From: Mucilaginibacter sp.
GTDB lineage: Bacteria; Bacteroidota; Bacteroidia; Sphingobacteriales; Sphingobacteriaceae
NCBI GenBank assembly: GCA_025929405.1
Contig: JAICMD010000003.1
Location: 1-40,478, forward strand
Direction of reading: 5' to 3'
Length of the DNA: 40,478 nt
Under the pieces are notes generated by a model, which searched no databases, was not told the DNA's origin, and was given only the letters and a program-made list of their open reading frames with translations. The stretch's first letter is position 1; every line of letters starts with the position of its first letter. The position numbers and the translations under genes are program-made. Shown here in pieces: positions 9,535-18,960 of the stretch.

Positions 9535-9857
9535 AAATAATAATTGGCACTATCGATTATTAGCGATGGTTATGATGATTAAGGCACCATAAAATTGCAT
9601 CGGCTAAGGTTTACTTAATATTATAATTGTTACAATTATACTAATTATATATGTATATAAACTATTAGTAGTTAAACTTTTATAACTTAACCAAAATATA
9701 ATTGATATTTAATTATTCGGAATTTTTTAAGATAAAATATTTAAATAAAAATTATTTTAATCTTAAACTGCGAAATTTTGGATTAAAACATTATTCAATA
9801 TTGTTGCTATTGTTTTTCAATTAATTGAGGGTTAAATTAAAAAATTAAACAGAAATA

Positions 9858-10181
9858 TTATTTTCCGCCTTGTTGGTATTTATAATGAAGATGCTTTAAA
9901 ACTTCGGCCGAGGTATCATCGGGCGATGAAGCGCCGTAGCCGGTTACCAATACGCCCTTTATGCCTGATTTTGAGGCTAAAGCATACACCGTAGCTTCAT
10001 CTGCCGGGTCAGACGGGCCTTCGTAACGGTAAAGGTCAACTATTTCAAACTCATCAGCCGGAAATTTTTGCCCATCGGTTTCAAAATAGTTGCCGTTTAA
10101 ACTCAAATCCAGTGTAAAGCCTTGCTTATGTAACTGCTCAGTAGCATCGCTAACTGTAGCATAGTGAAATTGTTGTTTCAT
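9858..10181 (-). CDS. Small conserved protein of a type often auto-annotated in Bacteroidota as phosphoribosylpyrophosphate synthetase; function uncertain
   Basis: 107 aa complete ORF; family resemblance from memory only (NGNYFETDGQKFPADEFEIVDLYRYEG). Confidence 0.7.
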   Translation of the reverse strand: MKQQFHYATVSDATEQLHKQGFTLDLSLNGNYFETDGQKFPADEFEIVDLYRYEGPSDPADEATVYALASKSGIKGVLVTGYGASSPDDTSAEVLKHLHYKYQQGGK

Positions 10182-10341
10182 GCTATAAATATAATTAATT
10201 ATAAACTTTATGGCTGGTGTAATAGATATGACGTTTATTTAAGACAAAATGTTTGCTTGGAAATTTATTGCAGCAACGGACAATTAAAACTTATGACAAT
10301 AAGTACAAATAAATTTATGTGGCTTTTTATAGGTTTGCCGT

Positions 10342-11013
10342 ATGGAACATGTACTTGATAACCCGGCATGGAACGCTTTAATAACCGGCAACAAAAGTTT
10401 AAGCCGGGGTAACAGTCAGGTGAAGTTTTTTGATAAAGAAGTTTCGCCATTTGTGGGGTTTGATACCGATACAGCCAATGCCTGGGAACTGCTTTATGAG
10501 GAATTACCGCATATAGGCCCAGCGGTATACATATCGCCACAACCAGTAAATATACCTGCACAGTGGAAGATAGCCCGCCATATAGTTTGCCTGCAAATGG
10601 TATTTGAAGGCGATTATAAAAAAGTAACCCAGCAAATAACGCCGTTAACTGATAGGGATGTTCCGCAAATGATGGAACTTACAGGGCTAACCAACCCAGG
10701 CCCGTTTTCGGCCCACACTATTGAGTTTGGGCATTATGAAGGTATTTTTGATGGCGATAAATTAATAGCCATGGCCGGCCAGCGTATGCACCCGCTGCCT
10801 TATGCCGAAATAAGTGCAGTTTGTACGCATCACCATCATTTGGGTAAAGGTTATGCCCGGCAATTAATACTTAGCCAGGCAAACCGTATTAAAGATGCAG
10901 GCGATATCCCTTTTTTGCACGTGCTTGAAAGTAACGATAGGGCCATAAAACTTTATAAAAGCCTGGGGTTTACTACCCGCAGTCAGTTGCATTTTTACCT
11001 GCTTAATAAATAA
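10342..11013 (+). CDS. GNAT family N-acetyltransferase (FR47-like)
   Basis: C-terminal GNAT motif HHHHLGKGYARQLILSQANRI...FLHVLESNDRAIKLYKSLGFTTR. Confidence 0.9.
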   Translation: MEHVLDNPAWNALITGNKSLSRGNSQVKFFDKEVSPFVGFDTDTANAWELLYEELPHIGPAVYISPQPVNIPAQWKIARHIVCLQMVFEGDYKKVTQQITPLTDRDVPQMMELTGLTNPGPFSAHTIEFGHYEGIFDGDKLIAMAGQRMHPLPYAEISAVCTHHHHLGKGYARQLILSQANRIKDAGDIPFLHVLESNDRAIKLYKSLGFTTRSQLHFYLLNK

Positions 11014-11077
11014 ACCTGTAAGCTATCAACAAACTATTTACTATATTGGGATGTTAACCAAATAAATCACAATAAAA

Positions 11078-11281
11078 ATGAACAGGTTTTTCAGGTTTAT
11101 CATAGCCGCCTGGGGTGCTAAAAAGTTAGGCGGAGGGTGTTTATCTACCATAGTTATATTTATTATTATTTATATGCTATTAGGTAAATGCGGTAATGAT
11201 AATCCACGCGCAGCTATTCCGGCAAAGCCTGTTAAAGCCGTTTCTATAAACAAGCCAGTTATCTGTGGCTATAAAAAGTAA
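11078..11281 (+). CDS. Small single-TM protein of unknown function
   Basis: 67 aa; hydrophobic STIVIFIIIYMLLG segment; weak evidence beyond the ORF and its position. Confidence 0.5.
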   Translation: MNRFFRFIIAAWGAKKLGGGCLSTIVIFIIIYMLLGKCGNDNPRAAIPAKPVKAVSINKPVICGYKK

Positions 11282-11334
11282 CATTTTTATAATTATTAGT
11301 TTTAATTTGTTCAACCCCGTGCGCATCTATTTCA

Positions 11335-12816
11335 ATGAAATATAAATTTGTATTTGCCTTATCCATATTCCTTTTAGTTAATCAAATTGTAAAAGCAAGC
11401 TTTGTGTTTAATCAAAATTGCGCGGCAGCATACCGGGCTATTTTTGATTTGCGGTTTAATGATGCCCGCAAATATATCCGCGATGAGCGGGCACACAATC
11501 CTCAAAACGGTATGCCGGTTTTATTGGATAATTACATTGATTACCTGTACCTGCTTACTACCGAAAATAAAACAGAATACGAAAAATTTAAGGATAAAAA
11601 ATCCGACCGCATTGATGTGCTGGAGGATAACGATAAAAATTCGCCCTATTACCTTTTTACACAGGCAGAAGTGTATTTGCAATCGGGCATGGTAAAGGCC
11701 AGGTTCGGCGATTATGTTTCGTCGACCCTTGATTTTAAAAAAGCCAAAGGCCTGCTTACAGATAATGAGGAAAAATATAAAGGCTTTTTACCGGATCAGA
11801 AAAGCCTGGGCCTTATTGATGTAGTATTTGGCGCTATTCCATCAAACCTGAAAAAAATGGCGGGCTTTTTGGGCATACGCGGTAATAGCGCTAACGGGCT
11901 TAGGCAGTTGGAAAGGTTTAGGGGCGCAATTGCATCAACCCAGTTTAACTATTATAATGATGAAGCGGTTTTTTTGTTAAGCTTTACCTATGTTGATGTG
12001 ATGCATAACCGTAATGCTTATAATTACCTTTCGCCATTGCTGGACGGGATGAATGATAAAAGCGCACTAAAATCATATTTACAAGGCTATGTGGCTTTTA
12101 AAACCGGCCATGCTGATGAGGCTATAAAATACCTGGAAGGTACTCCAAAAGGCAGCCAGTACACTACCATACCTATGACTGATTATTTATTAGGTAATGC
12201 CAAACTGTGCAGCATGGATACCGATGCAGATGATTACCTGGCCAAATTTTTAAATGAAACACAAAGCGTAAATTATATTAAAGATAGTTATTTAAAGCTG
12301 GCTTACTATTATCTGTTACATGCAAACGCTGCCAAATACAGTTATTATTTAACGTTTGTACGTAGCAAAGGAACCGCAGATGACGAAAAGGACAAGCAGG
12401 CATTAAAAGAAGCTAATGATGCAAGGCCTGATATTAACTTATTAAAGGCCCGTTTTTATTTTGATGGCGGATTTTATAACAACGCATTAACGCAATTAAA
12501 AACAGTAGATGTTAATGACTTGAATAATTTACGTGATAAAATAGAGCTTTATTACCGCTTTGGCCGTACTTATGATATGATGAACAATTTTGACGGGGCC
12601 TTAAACTACTACCAGCGAACAATAAATATGGGCAGAAACCAAAGCTATTATTTTGCTGCCAACTCGGCGCTGAATTTGGGGATGCTGTATGAGCAAAGAC
12701 ACGATAGTAAAAAGGCCGCTGATTATTATAACATGGCTCTGCAAATGAAGAATCATGAGTACCAAAACAGTATTGATACGCAAGCAAAAGAGGGGTTAGG
12801 CAGATTGGGTAAATAA
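11335..12816 (+). CDS. Secreted tetratricopeptide-repeat protein
   Basis: Signal peptide; TPR-like repeats (NNFDGALNYYQRTINMGRNQ, SALNLGMLYEQRHDSKKAADYYNMAL). Confidence 0.85.
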   Translation: MKYKFVFALSIFLLVNQIVKASFVFNQNCAAAYRAIFDLRFNDARKYIRDERAHNPQNGMPVLLDNYIDYLYLLTTENKTEYEKFKDKKSDRIDVLEDNDKNSPYYLFTQAEVYLQSGMVKARFGDYVSSTLDFKKAKGLLTDNEEKYKGFLPDQKSLGLIDVVFGAIPSNLKKMAGFLGIRGNSANGLRQLERFRGAIASTQFNYYNDEAVFLLSFTYVDVMHNRNAYNYLSPLLDGMNDKSALKSYLQGYVAFKTGHADEAIKYLEGTPKGSQYTTIPMTDYLLGNAKLCSMDTDADDYLAKFLNETQSVNYIKDSYLKLAYYYLLHANAAKYSYYLTFVRSKGTADDEKDKQALKEANDARPDINLLKARFYFDGGFYNNALTQLKTVDVNDLNNLRDKIELYYRFGRTYDMMNNFDGALNYYQRTINMGRNQSYYFAANSALNLGMLYEQRHDSKKAADYYNMALQMKNHEYQNSIDTQAKEGLGRLGK

Positions 12817-12846
12817 TTATTAAATTTGAGTATAACCAACCTATAT

Positions 12847-13731
12847 ATGAGCGAGATAAAAAAAGAAGACGTTAAACAGGAAGTGTTTGACCTTTATGAC
12901 GATTATGCGCATAGCCGTATTGACAGGCGCGCATTTATGCAAAAACTCTCATTTTTTGCAGTTGGCGGCTTAACGGTGCCTGGGCTGATGAGCTTTTTAA
13001 TGCCCGATTATAAAAACATACAAGTAAAGCCTGATGATCCACGGTTAAAATCAGAATATATTACTTATGATTCGCCTAAAGGTGGCGGTAAAATTAAGGC
13101 GCTGCTATCAAAACCGGTTGATGCTAAAGGTAAGTTAGGTGGTATAGTAGTGGTACATGAAAACCGCGGGCTTAACCCTTATATTGAAGATGTGGCCCGC
13201 CGCGCGGCCCTTGCCGGTTTTATTACCATTGCGCCTGATGCCTTAACCCCGCTGGGTGGTTATCCGGGTAATGACGATGCCGGGCGCGAAATGCAGGCCA
13301 AACGCAACGGCGAAGAAATGAATCAAAACTTTATTGACGCCTTTGAATATCTTAAACATAATAAAGATTGCAACGGAAAAGTTGGTGTGGTTGGTTTTTG
13401 TTATGGCGGTGGCGTAGCTAATATGATGGCCGTTCGTCTGCCCGATCTGGCGGCCGCAGTACCATTTTATGGCAGCCAGCCTAAAGCCGAGGATGTGCCG
13501 CAAATTAAGGCGCCGCTGTTATTACACTATGCATCATTAGATACCCGTATAACAGGTGGCTGGCCCGCTTATGAAGCCGCCTTAAAAGCCAACGGCAAAA
13601 AATACCAGGCTTACATTTATGAAGGCGCCAACCACGGCTTCCATAACGATACCACCCCGCGCTATGATAAAGCCGCTGCCGAACTGGCCTGGAAACGCAC
13701 CATTGATTTTTTTAAAGAGAATTTATCCTAA
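12847..13731 (+). CDS. Dienelactone hydrolase family protein with twin-arginine-like N-terminus
   Basis: Nucleophile motif [19 protein letters not shown]-terminal [29 protein letters not shown] at 12847 preferred over the track start. Confidence 0.88.
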   Translation: MSEIKKEDVKQEVFDLYDDYAHSRIDRRAFMQKLSFFAVGGLTVPGLMSFLMPDYKNIQVKPDDPRLKSEYITYDSPKGGGKIKALLSKPVDAKGKLGGIVVVHENRGLNPYIEDVARRAALAGFITIAPDALTPLGGYPGNDDAGREMQAKRNGEEMNQNFIDAFEYLKHNKDCNGKVGVVGFCYGGGVANMMAVRLPDLAAAVPFYGSQPKAEDVPQIKAPLLLHYASLDTRITGGWPAYEAALKANGKKYQAYIYEGANHGFHNDTTPRYDKAAAELAWKRTIDFFKENLS

Positions 13732-13736
13732 TACAT

Positions 13737-13762
13737 CAAAAGCCGGGAATTACCGGGCTTTT
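13737..13762 (+). terminator. Stem-loop downstream of the dienelactone hydrolase gene
   Basis: caaaagccgggaattaccgggcttttg with T-rich tail; one mismatch in the stem. Confidence 0.65.
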
Positions 13763-13825
13763 GTGTTTCTTTCCCTGTTGCAATGTTGTATCTTGCGTAC
13801 TCCTTTTATACCTAAAAAATGCGCT

Positions 13826-15373
13826 ATGAAAAAACTAATCTTTCTGCTATCTATGGCATTATTAACTAATATTGATAGTGAGGCACAAACTAAAGCGCCT
13901 CAGGTTAAGGTGGCTAATGGCATCCTGCAAGGTGTTGTTGAAGCCAGCGGCATACACTCGTTTAAGGGCATTCCTTTTGCCAAACCACCCGTTGGCGATT
14001 TGAGGTGGAAAGAACCGCAACCTGCCGATAACTGGCAGGGCATACGCAAGGCCGATCATTTTGGTCCGCAGGCTATGCAGCAATATTTATATAGCGATAT
14101 GATATTCAGAAGCGACGGTAAAAGCGAAGATTGTTTGTATCTGAATGTATGGGCGCCTGCTAAAATCACCAAAAAGCTTCCTGTACTAGTATATTTTTAT
14201 GGTGGCGGGTTCAATACCGGCGATGGCTCTGAAGGGCGTTATGATGGCGAGAGCATGGCCAAAAAAGGCATAGTGGCCATTACGGTAAATTACCGTTTGG
14301 GCATATTTGGTTTTATGGCTCACCCTGAGCTTACTAAGGAGTCGCCACACCATTCATCAGGTAATTATGGTTTGATGGATCAGCACGCGGCATTGGTGTG
14401 GGTAAAAAATAATATTGCAGCCTTCGGCGGCGACCCTGCTCAGGTTACCATTGCCGGCGAATCTGCAGGTTCTATGTCGGTTTCTGCACAAATGGCGTCA
14501 CCATTGTCAACAGGTTTGTTTAGAGGCGCTATCGCCGAAAGTGGCGCTTTAATGGGTAATCTATCTCCTGCGCCTTTAGCCACTGCCGAACAATCAGGAG
14601 TTGCGTTTGCTGCAAAGGTAAAAGCAACCAGTTTGGCCGACTTACGCAAAATACCTGCTGATTCGTTGCTGAAATGGGCTGCGAGATCACGGTTTGGCTG
14701 TACAGTTGATGGATACTTTTTACCTGAACAACCGCAGGCCATATTCGCCGCAGGCAAACAAATGAAAGTAGCGCTGTTAGCGGGATGGAACTCGGCCGAA
14801 GGTGACTTTCATAGTATATTGGGTAGGGGCGTTGCTGCAACTCCTGAAAATTATAAAGCAGGTATAAAAAAATTATATGGCGATAAAGCCGAGGAGATTT
14901 TAACGCATTATCCCGGTAATAGTGAGGAAGAAGTTAAGGCTTCGGGAAACGCTTTAGCATCTGACAGGTTCATCGCGTTCAGCACCTGGAAAATGGTTGA
15001 TCTGCATGCGCGCACACAAACTAAACCTGTTTACCGTTACTGGTACGATCAGCCGCGGCCAATGCTTGCCACTGATAAAGAAAAACCTGCAGGCGCAGTA
15101 CACTCTGCCGAAATTGAATATGCGATGGGTAACCTGCATTATAACAAAGTTTATAACTGGACGCCCGAGGATATAAAAACATCAGAGGTTATGCATAACT
15201 ACTTTGCCAACTTTATTAAAACCGGCAACCCTAACGGCCCGTCGTTACCTGTTTGGAACAGTATGCAAAGCCAGGCTAATGATAAAGTAATGGTGATAGA
15301 TGCCAATACACACGCCATTCCTGATAATACAAAGACAAGGTATGCGTATATCGATAGTATAATGGGTAAATAA
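13826..15373 (+). CDS. Carboxylesterase type B family (alpha/beta hydrolase)
   Basis: Signal peptide MKKLIFLLSMALLTNIDSEAQ; SEDCLYLNVWAP; FGGDPAQVTIAGESAGSMSV nucleophile elbow. Track ORF over-extended; ATG at 13826 preferred. Confidence 0.93.
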   Translation: MKKLIFLLSMALLTNIDSEAQTKAPQVKVANGILQGVVEASGIHSFKGIPFAKPPVGDLRWKEPQPADNWQGIRKADHFGPQAMQQYLYSDMIFRSDGKSEDCLYLNVWAPAKITKKLPVLVYFYGGGFNTGDGSEGRYDGESMAKKGIVAITVNYRLGIFGFMAHPELTKESPHHSSGNYGLMDQHAALVWVKNNIAAFGGDPAQVTIAGESAGSMSVSAQMASPLSTGLFRGAIAESGALMGNLSPAPLATAEQSGVAFAAKVKATSLADLRKIPADSLLKWAARSRFGCTVDGYFLPEQPQAIFAAGKQMKVALLAGWNSAEGDFHSILGRGVAATPENYKAGIKKLYGDKAEEILTHYPGNSEEEVKASGNALASDRFIAFSTWKMVDLHARTQTKPVYRYWYDQPRPMLATDKEKPAGAVHSAEIEYAMGNLHYNKVYNWTPEDIKTSEVMHNYFANFIKTGNPNGPSLPVWNSMQSQANDKVMVIDANTHAIPDNTKTRYAYIDSIMGK

Positions 15374-15384
15374 AGCACATAACG

Positions 15385-17208
15385 TTAATCATCCTGCATT
15401 TCTTTTAATGCCTTTTTCTCAGCGCGCTTTTGTTGCCGCCTTAATTTACGTTCGGCTCTGCGTTGCTTACGTGTTTGTTTTTTTAGCTCCCGGTTTTTCT
15501 TTTTCAGTGCCTTTTTATCCATCATGGCGGTGGCAGCCTGTTCGGTTTTGGCATTTAAGCCAACGGCTGGTTTTATACCAGCCAGCAATGTTTGCCAAAT
15601 GGTTTTAAAAAACGGGTACTCATCAAGCCGCACATAGCGTACATTAGTGGTTCGCGGTACTTCGCCCGGCTTATCAGGATTATCATGCTTAATAATAAAT
15701 ATATTGGCAAACATGCTTTCAATGGTTTTGCGTTTAAGCATATCATTGGCGGTATCGGCCCTTAACAATTTTATTTTAAGGTTGTTGTATAAAATCGCCA
15801 CAGTGCCGTTGGCTTTTTTTGCATTGCCTTTAATATCAAAAGTAAATTCACGTAGCGTACCTGCTGTTACCTTAAACATGGCAAGCGGCATAGTAGCTGG
15901 GTTTAGCACCTGCAAATCCATTGGTCCAACCTTGCCTTTATAGCTATATGATAATAGCTTATCGGTTAAATTGAAGCTAAAAAGCACATTCAATTTGGCG
16001 CGGTCCATAAAGTAGGAGGTTAGCCGGGCCGTGGCTATATTGTTTTTTTGCAGGGCGGGTTTATTGGTAGTAACATTTAAAAATATGCCATGGGTATTAT
16101 TAAAAGTTATACCGCCTGATTGATGCGATTGGCGGTTATACTCACTGTACGATACCTTGATACGATTTACCAAAACAGTATCTATTTTAACATCAAAAGG
16201 TACATTATAAATGGCCCTGTTAGGGAAACTGCTTATCTTGCTTTTATGTTCAACAGGTTTATTAGGGTTTGTAAAAATATCGAGTCCGCCACCATTAATA
16301 ATCAAGCTTGATGCCCGTAGCCGGTTATATTTATGGTAGGCCAAAAAATCAAAATTATTAAGCTGTAATGAATCAACTCCGGCTTTAAAGCGGTCCTTTA
16401 AGCTTTTTTTGAAAAAGTTGTTAACCGGTTGTAGTGCAAGCCCTTCAATATTTAATTGCGATTTATAGGTAGACAGTGTTAAGTTATTAGCCGTAAAGGT
16501 ATACCTGCCATCATTGGTTTTCCATTTATAATTGTGCAGGTTGGCCACAATATCCTTAAAATATAACAGCCGTGAAGTATCCTTTTGGGTTGCCGAATCA
16601 ATAAGCAAATCGTTACCCTTTATATTCATTTCCTTTAAAGCAGATATAACCGGTTTATTGCCACTGCGGTCATCATACCTGAAGTTAATATCATTCAATA
16701 AAATTTGCCCTGCATGTGCCCAATGCAGCGTTTTATTTATTTTTTCCCATAAAGTGCGATGATCAATATGGATAGTATCCTTTACAGGCTGATGAAGAAT
16801 GTTAATCTCTGGCGCACTGAATATGATCTGATCAATGTTGAGTATCTTTTTAAAGTATAGAGTAAACGGATGAATATGTGATAATACCAGTCTTTTAACA
16901 TGCAGCGTTACCAGATGATCAGGCGCACGGTGTTCTTTTTTATGCTGATTATATACAGCGGTATCGGGCTTAAAGGTTATATCATATAAAATGATCTTGC
17001 CTTGTAAAATATGCAGCTTGGCATCGGCAAAATTTATGGTGTACAGGCTATCCGTAACAGAAGCAACCCCCTTTTTAACTTTTGAGGCCAGTATAGGCGA
17101 CCAATAAATATTTATTAATAGCCCTGCTATCAAAACCAGCGCTACCAATATCCCTATGGTAATGATAGTTACCTTTTGCCAGGTATGCTTTATAAAGTTA
17201 AGCGCCAT
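15385..17208 (-). CDS. AsmA-like membrane-anchored protein with strongly basic C-terminal tail
   Basis: N-terminal TM segment, long beta-rich body, C-terminus KKALKKKNRELKKQTRKQRRAERKLRRQQKRAEKKALKEMQDD. Confidence 0.7.
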   Translation of the reverse strand: MALNFIKHTWQKVTIITIGILVALVLIAGLLINIYWSPILASKVKKGVASVTDSLYTINFADAKLHILQGKIILYDITFKPDTAVYNQHKKEHRAPDHLVTLHVKRLVLSHIHPFTLYFKKILNIDQIIFSAPEINILHQPVKDTIHIDHRTLWEKINKTLHWAHAGQILLNDINFRYDDRSGNKPVISALKEMNIKGNDLLIDSATQKDTSRLLYFKDIVANLHNYKWKTNDGRYTFTANNLTLSTYKSQLNIEGLALQPVNNFFKKSLKDRFKAGVDSLQLNNFDFLAYHKYNRLRASSLIINGGGLDIFTNPNKPVEHKSKISSFPNRAIYNVPFDVKIDTVLVNRIKVSYSEYNRQSHQSGGITFNNTHGIFLNVTTNKPALQKNNIATARLTSYFMDRAKLNVLFSFNLTDKLLSYSYKGKVGPMDLQVLNPATMPLAMFKVTAGTLREFTFDIKGNAKKANGTVAILYNNLKIKLLRADTANDMLKRKTIESMFANIFIIKHDNPDKPGEVPRTTNVRYVRLDEYPFFKTIWQTLLAGIKPAVGLNAKTEQAATAMMDKKALKKKNRELKKQTRKQRRAERKLRRQQKRAEKKALKEMQDD

Positions 17209-17385
17209 ATAAGTTTATTAGTATTTTAGTTAGCATCCTCTATGCCCGGCGCTTTGGACTTTTTATTAAAAATAGCAATTATTATTAAACAATTAGTTGT
17301 TCTGGCTTTCATAATATCCCAATAACAACAAAAAACTTGTTTTGTTATTTGCTGACAATCTGTCACGCAATATTAAAAGTTTATG

Positions 17386-17393
17386 TATTTTTG
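17386..17393 (+). promoter_or_regulatory. Candidate Bacteroidota -7 element (TATTTTTG) for miaB
   Basis: TAnnTTTG match 20 nt upstream of the miaB ATG (17414); no convincing -33 TTG found. Confidence 0.45.
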
Positions 17394-17413
17394 CAGCTCA
17401 AATTTTATAAACA

Positions 17414-18907
17414 ATGATGGATTTGGTAATTCCGGATAAAACACATGATGAAAGCAGGCAAGGCGAGGCTTTGTTGTTAGATCCTGTAGAAGGGAAAAAC
17501 AATGGCCGCAAACTGTATATAGAAAGCTATGGCTGCGCCATGAATTTTTCGGACAGTGAGATAGTGGCCTCAATTTTGGCCGAGCAGGGATTTGAAACAA
17601 CCGGCGATTTTACCAATGCTGATGTTATATTTATTAACACCTGCTCCATACGCGAAAATGCCGAAACACGGGTGCGTAACCGCCTTAAAGAGTTTAAAAC
17701 AGCCAAAAGCAAAAACCCCGGTATGGTGGTTGGTGTGCTGGGCTGCATGGCGGAGCGCTTAAAATCTAAATTTTTAGAGGAAGAAAAACTGGTTGATGTG
17801 GTAGTAGGCCCCGATGCTTACCGCGACCTGCCTAACTTAATTGATCAGGTTGATGGGGGTCAAAAAGCAGTAAACGTATTGCTATCGCGCGAGGAAACCT
17901 ATGCAGATATTAATCCTGTGCGTTTAAACAGCAATGGCATAAATGCCTTTGTATCTATTATGCGCGGCTGCGATAATATGTGCTCATTTTGCGTAGTGCC
18001 GTTTACCCGTGGCCGCGAGCGCAGCCGCGACCCATACTCGGTAGTAAAGGAATGTACCGATCTGTTTAACAGCGGTTACCGTGAGGTTACCTTGCTGGGG
18101 CAGAATGTAGACTCATATAAATGGGCAAAACCTCATCCTGCCCTTTCCCAAGGAGAGGATTCTGATGAGCAAATTGAAAATAAAGACTTCCTCTCCCTTG
18201 GAAAGGGCTGGGGAGAGGTCGTAAACTTTGCTAACCTGTTAGAGATGGTTGCTTTGATAAATCCTGACCTGCGCGTTCGTTTTTCAACTTCGCATCCTAA
18301 GGATATTACCGATGAAGTGTTATATACCATAGCTAAGTACGATAATATTTGCAAGTACATACATCTGCCGGTCCAATCGGGCAATAGCCGTGTGCTTGAG
18401 TTGATGAACCGTACTTACGATCGTGAATGGTACATTAACAGGATAGATGCCATCCGCAGGATATTGCCTGATTGCGCTATATCAACTGATGTAATTACAG
18501 GTTTTTGTACCGAAACGGAAGAAGAGCATAAAGAAACCGTAAGCATGATGGAATATGTAAAATACGATTTTGCATATATGTTTATGTATTCTGAAAGGCC
18601 GGGTACCCTGGCTGCCAAGCGATATACCGATGATATACCCGAGGATGTTAAAGCAGCAAGGTTAACCGAAATTGTGGCCCTGCAGCAACAGCACTCGCAT
18701 AGCCGCTTACTTGACCAAATTGGCAAAGTGCAAAAAGTATTGATAGAAGGCTATTCAAAAAAATCAAAAAACGACTATTGTGGCCGCAGCGATCAGAATG
18801 CTATGGTAGTTTTCCCGGTTGATGAACGGTTTAAACCGGGACAATACGTGAATGTGTTGGCTGAGCGGTGCACAACAGCCACCCTAATGGGTAAAATAAT
18901 AAACTAA
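17414..18907 (+). CDS. miaB: tRNA-2-methylthio-N6-dimethylallyladenosine synthase
   Basis: Radical-SAM motif [35 protein letters not shown]-terminus, C-terminal TRAM-like region; intact 497 aa ORF with an in-frame repeat-encoded insertion. Confidence 0.95.
   Translation: MMDLVIPDKTHDESRQGEALLLDPVEGKNNGRKLYIESYGCAMNFSDSEIVASILAEQGFETTGDFTNADVIFINTCSIRENAETRVRNRLKEFKTAKSKNPGMVVGVLGCMAERLKSKFLEEEKLVDVVVGPDAYRDLPNLIDQVDGGQKAVNVLLSREETYADINPVRLNSNGINAFVSIMRGCDNMCSFCVVPFTRGRERSRDPYSVVKECTDLFNSGYREVTLLGQNVDSYKWAKPHPALSQGEDSDEQIENKDFLSLGKGWGEVVNFANLLEMVALINPDLRVRFSTSHPKDITDEVLYTIAKYDNICKYIHLPVQSGNSRVLELMNRTYDREWYINRIDAIRRILPDCAISTDVITGFCTETEEEHKETVSMMEYVKYDFAYMFMYSERPGTLAAKRYTDDIPEDVKAARLTEIVALQQQHSHSRLLDQIGKVQKVLIEGYSKKSKNDYCGRSDQNAMVVFPVDERFKPGQYVNVLAERCTTATLMGKIIN
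18131..18218. repeat. Palindromic repeat-like element (about 88 bp) inserted in frame in miaB
   Basis: Left arm CCTCATCCTGCCCTTTCCCAAGGAGAGG (18131-18158); right arm CCTCTCCCTTGGAAAGGGCTGGGGAGAGG (18190-18218) is its imperfect reverse complement. Confidence 0.75.
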
Positions 18908-18954
18908 AACCTAAAACTGTCTTGAATCTTGACACTTAATTCTTGATTCTAAAC
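18899..18954. repeat. Degenerate 7-bp-period array between miaB and the sigma-54 activator
   Basis: ataaact/aaaacct/aaaactg/tcttgaa/tcttgac/acttaat/tcttgat/tctaaac read in register. Confidence 0.55.
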
Positions 18955-18960
18955 ACAACA

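Noticed and set aside
13619-13825. N-terminal extension of the carboxylesterase ORF
   Set aside because: Overlaps the dienelactone hydrolase gene in another frame; a normal signal peptide starts at ATG 13826.
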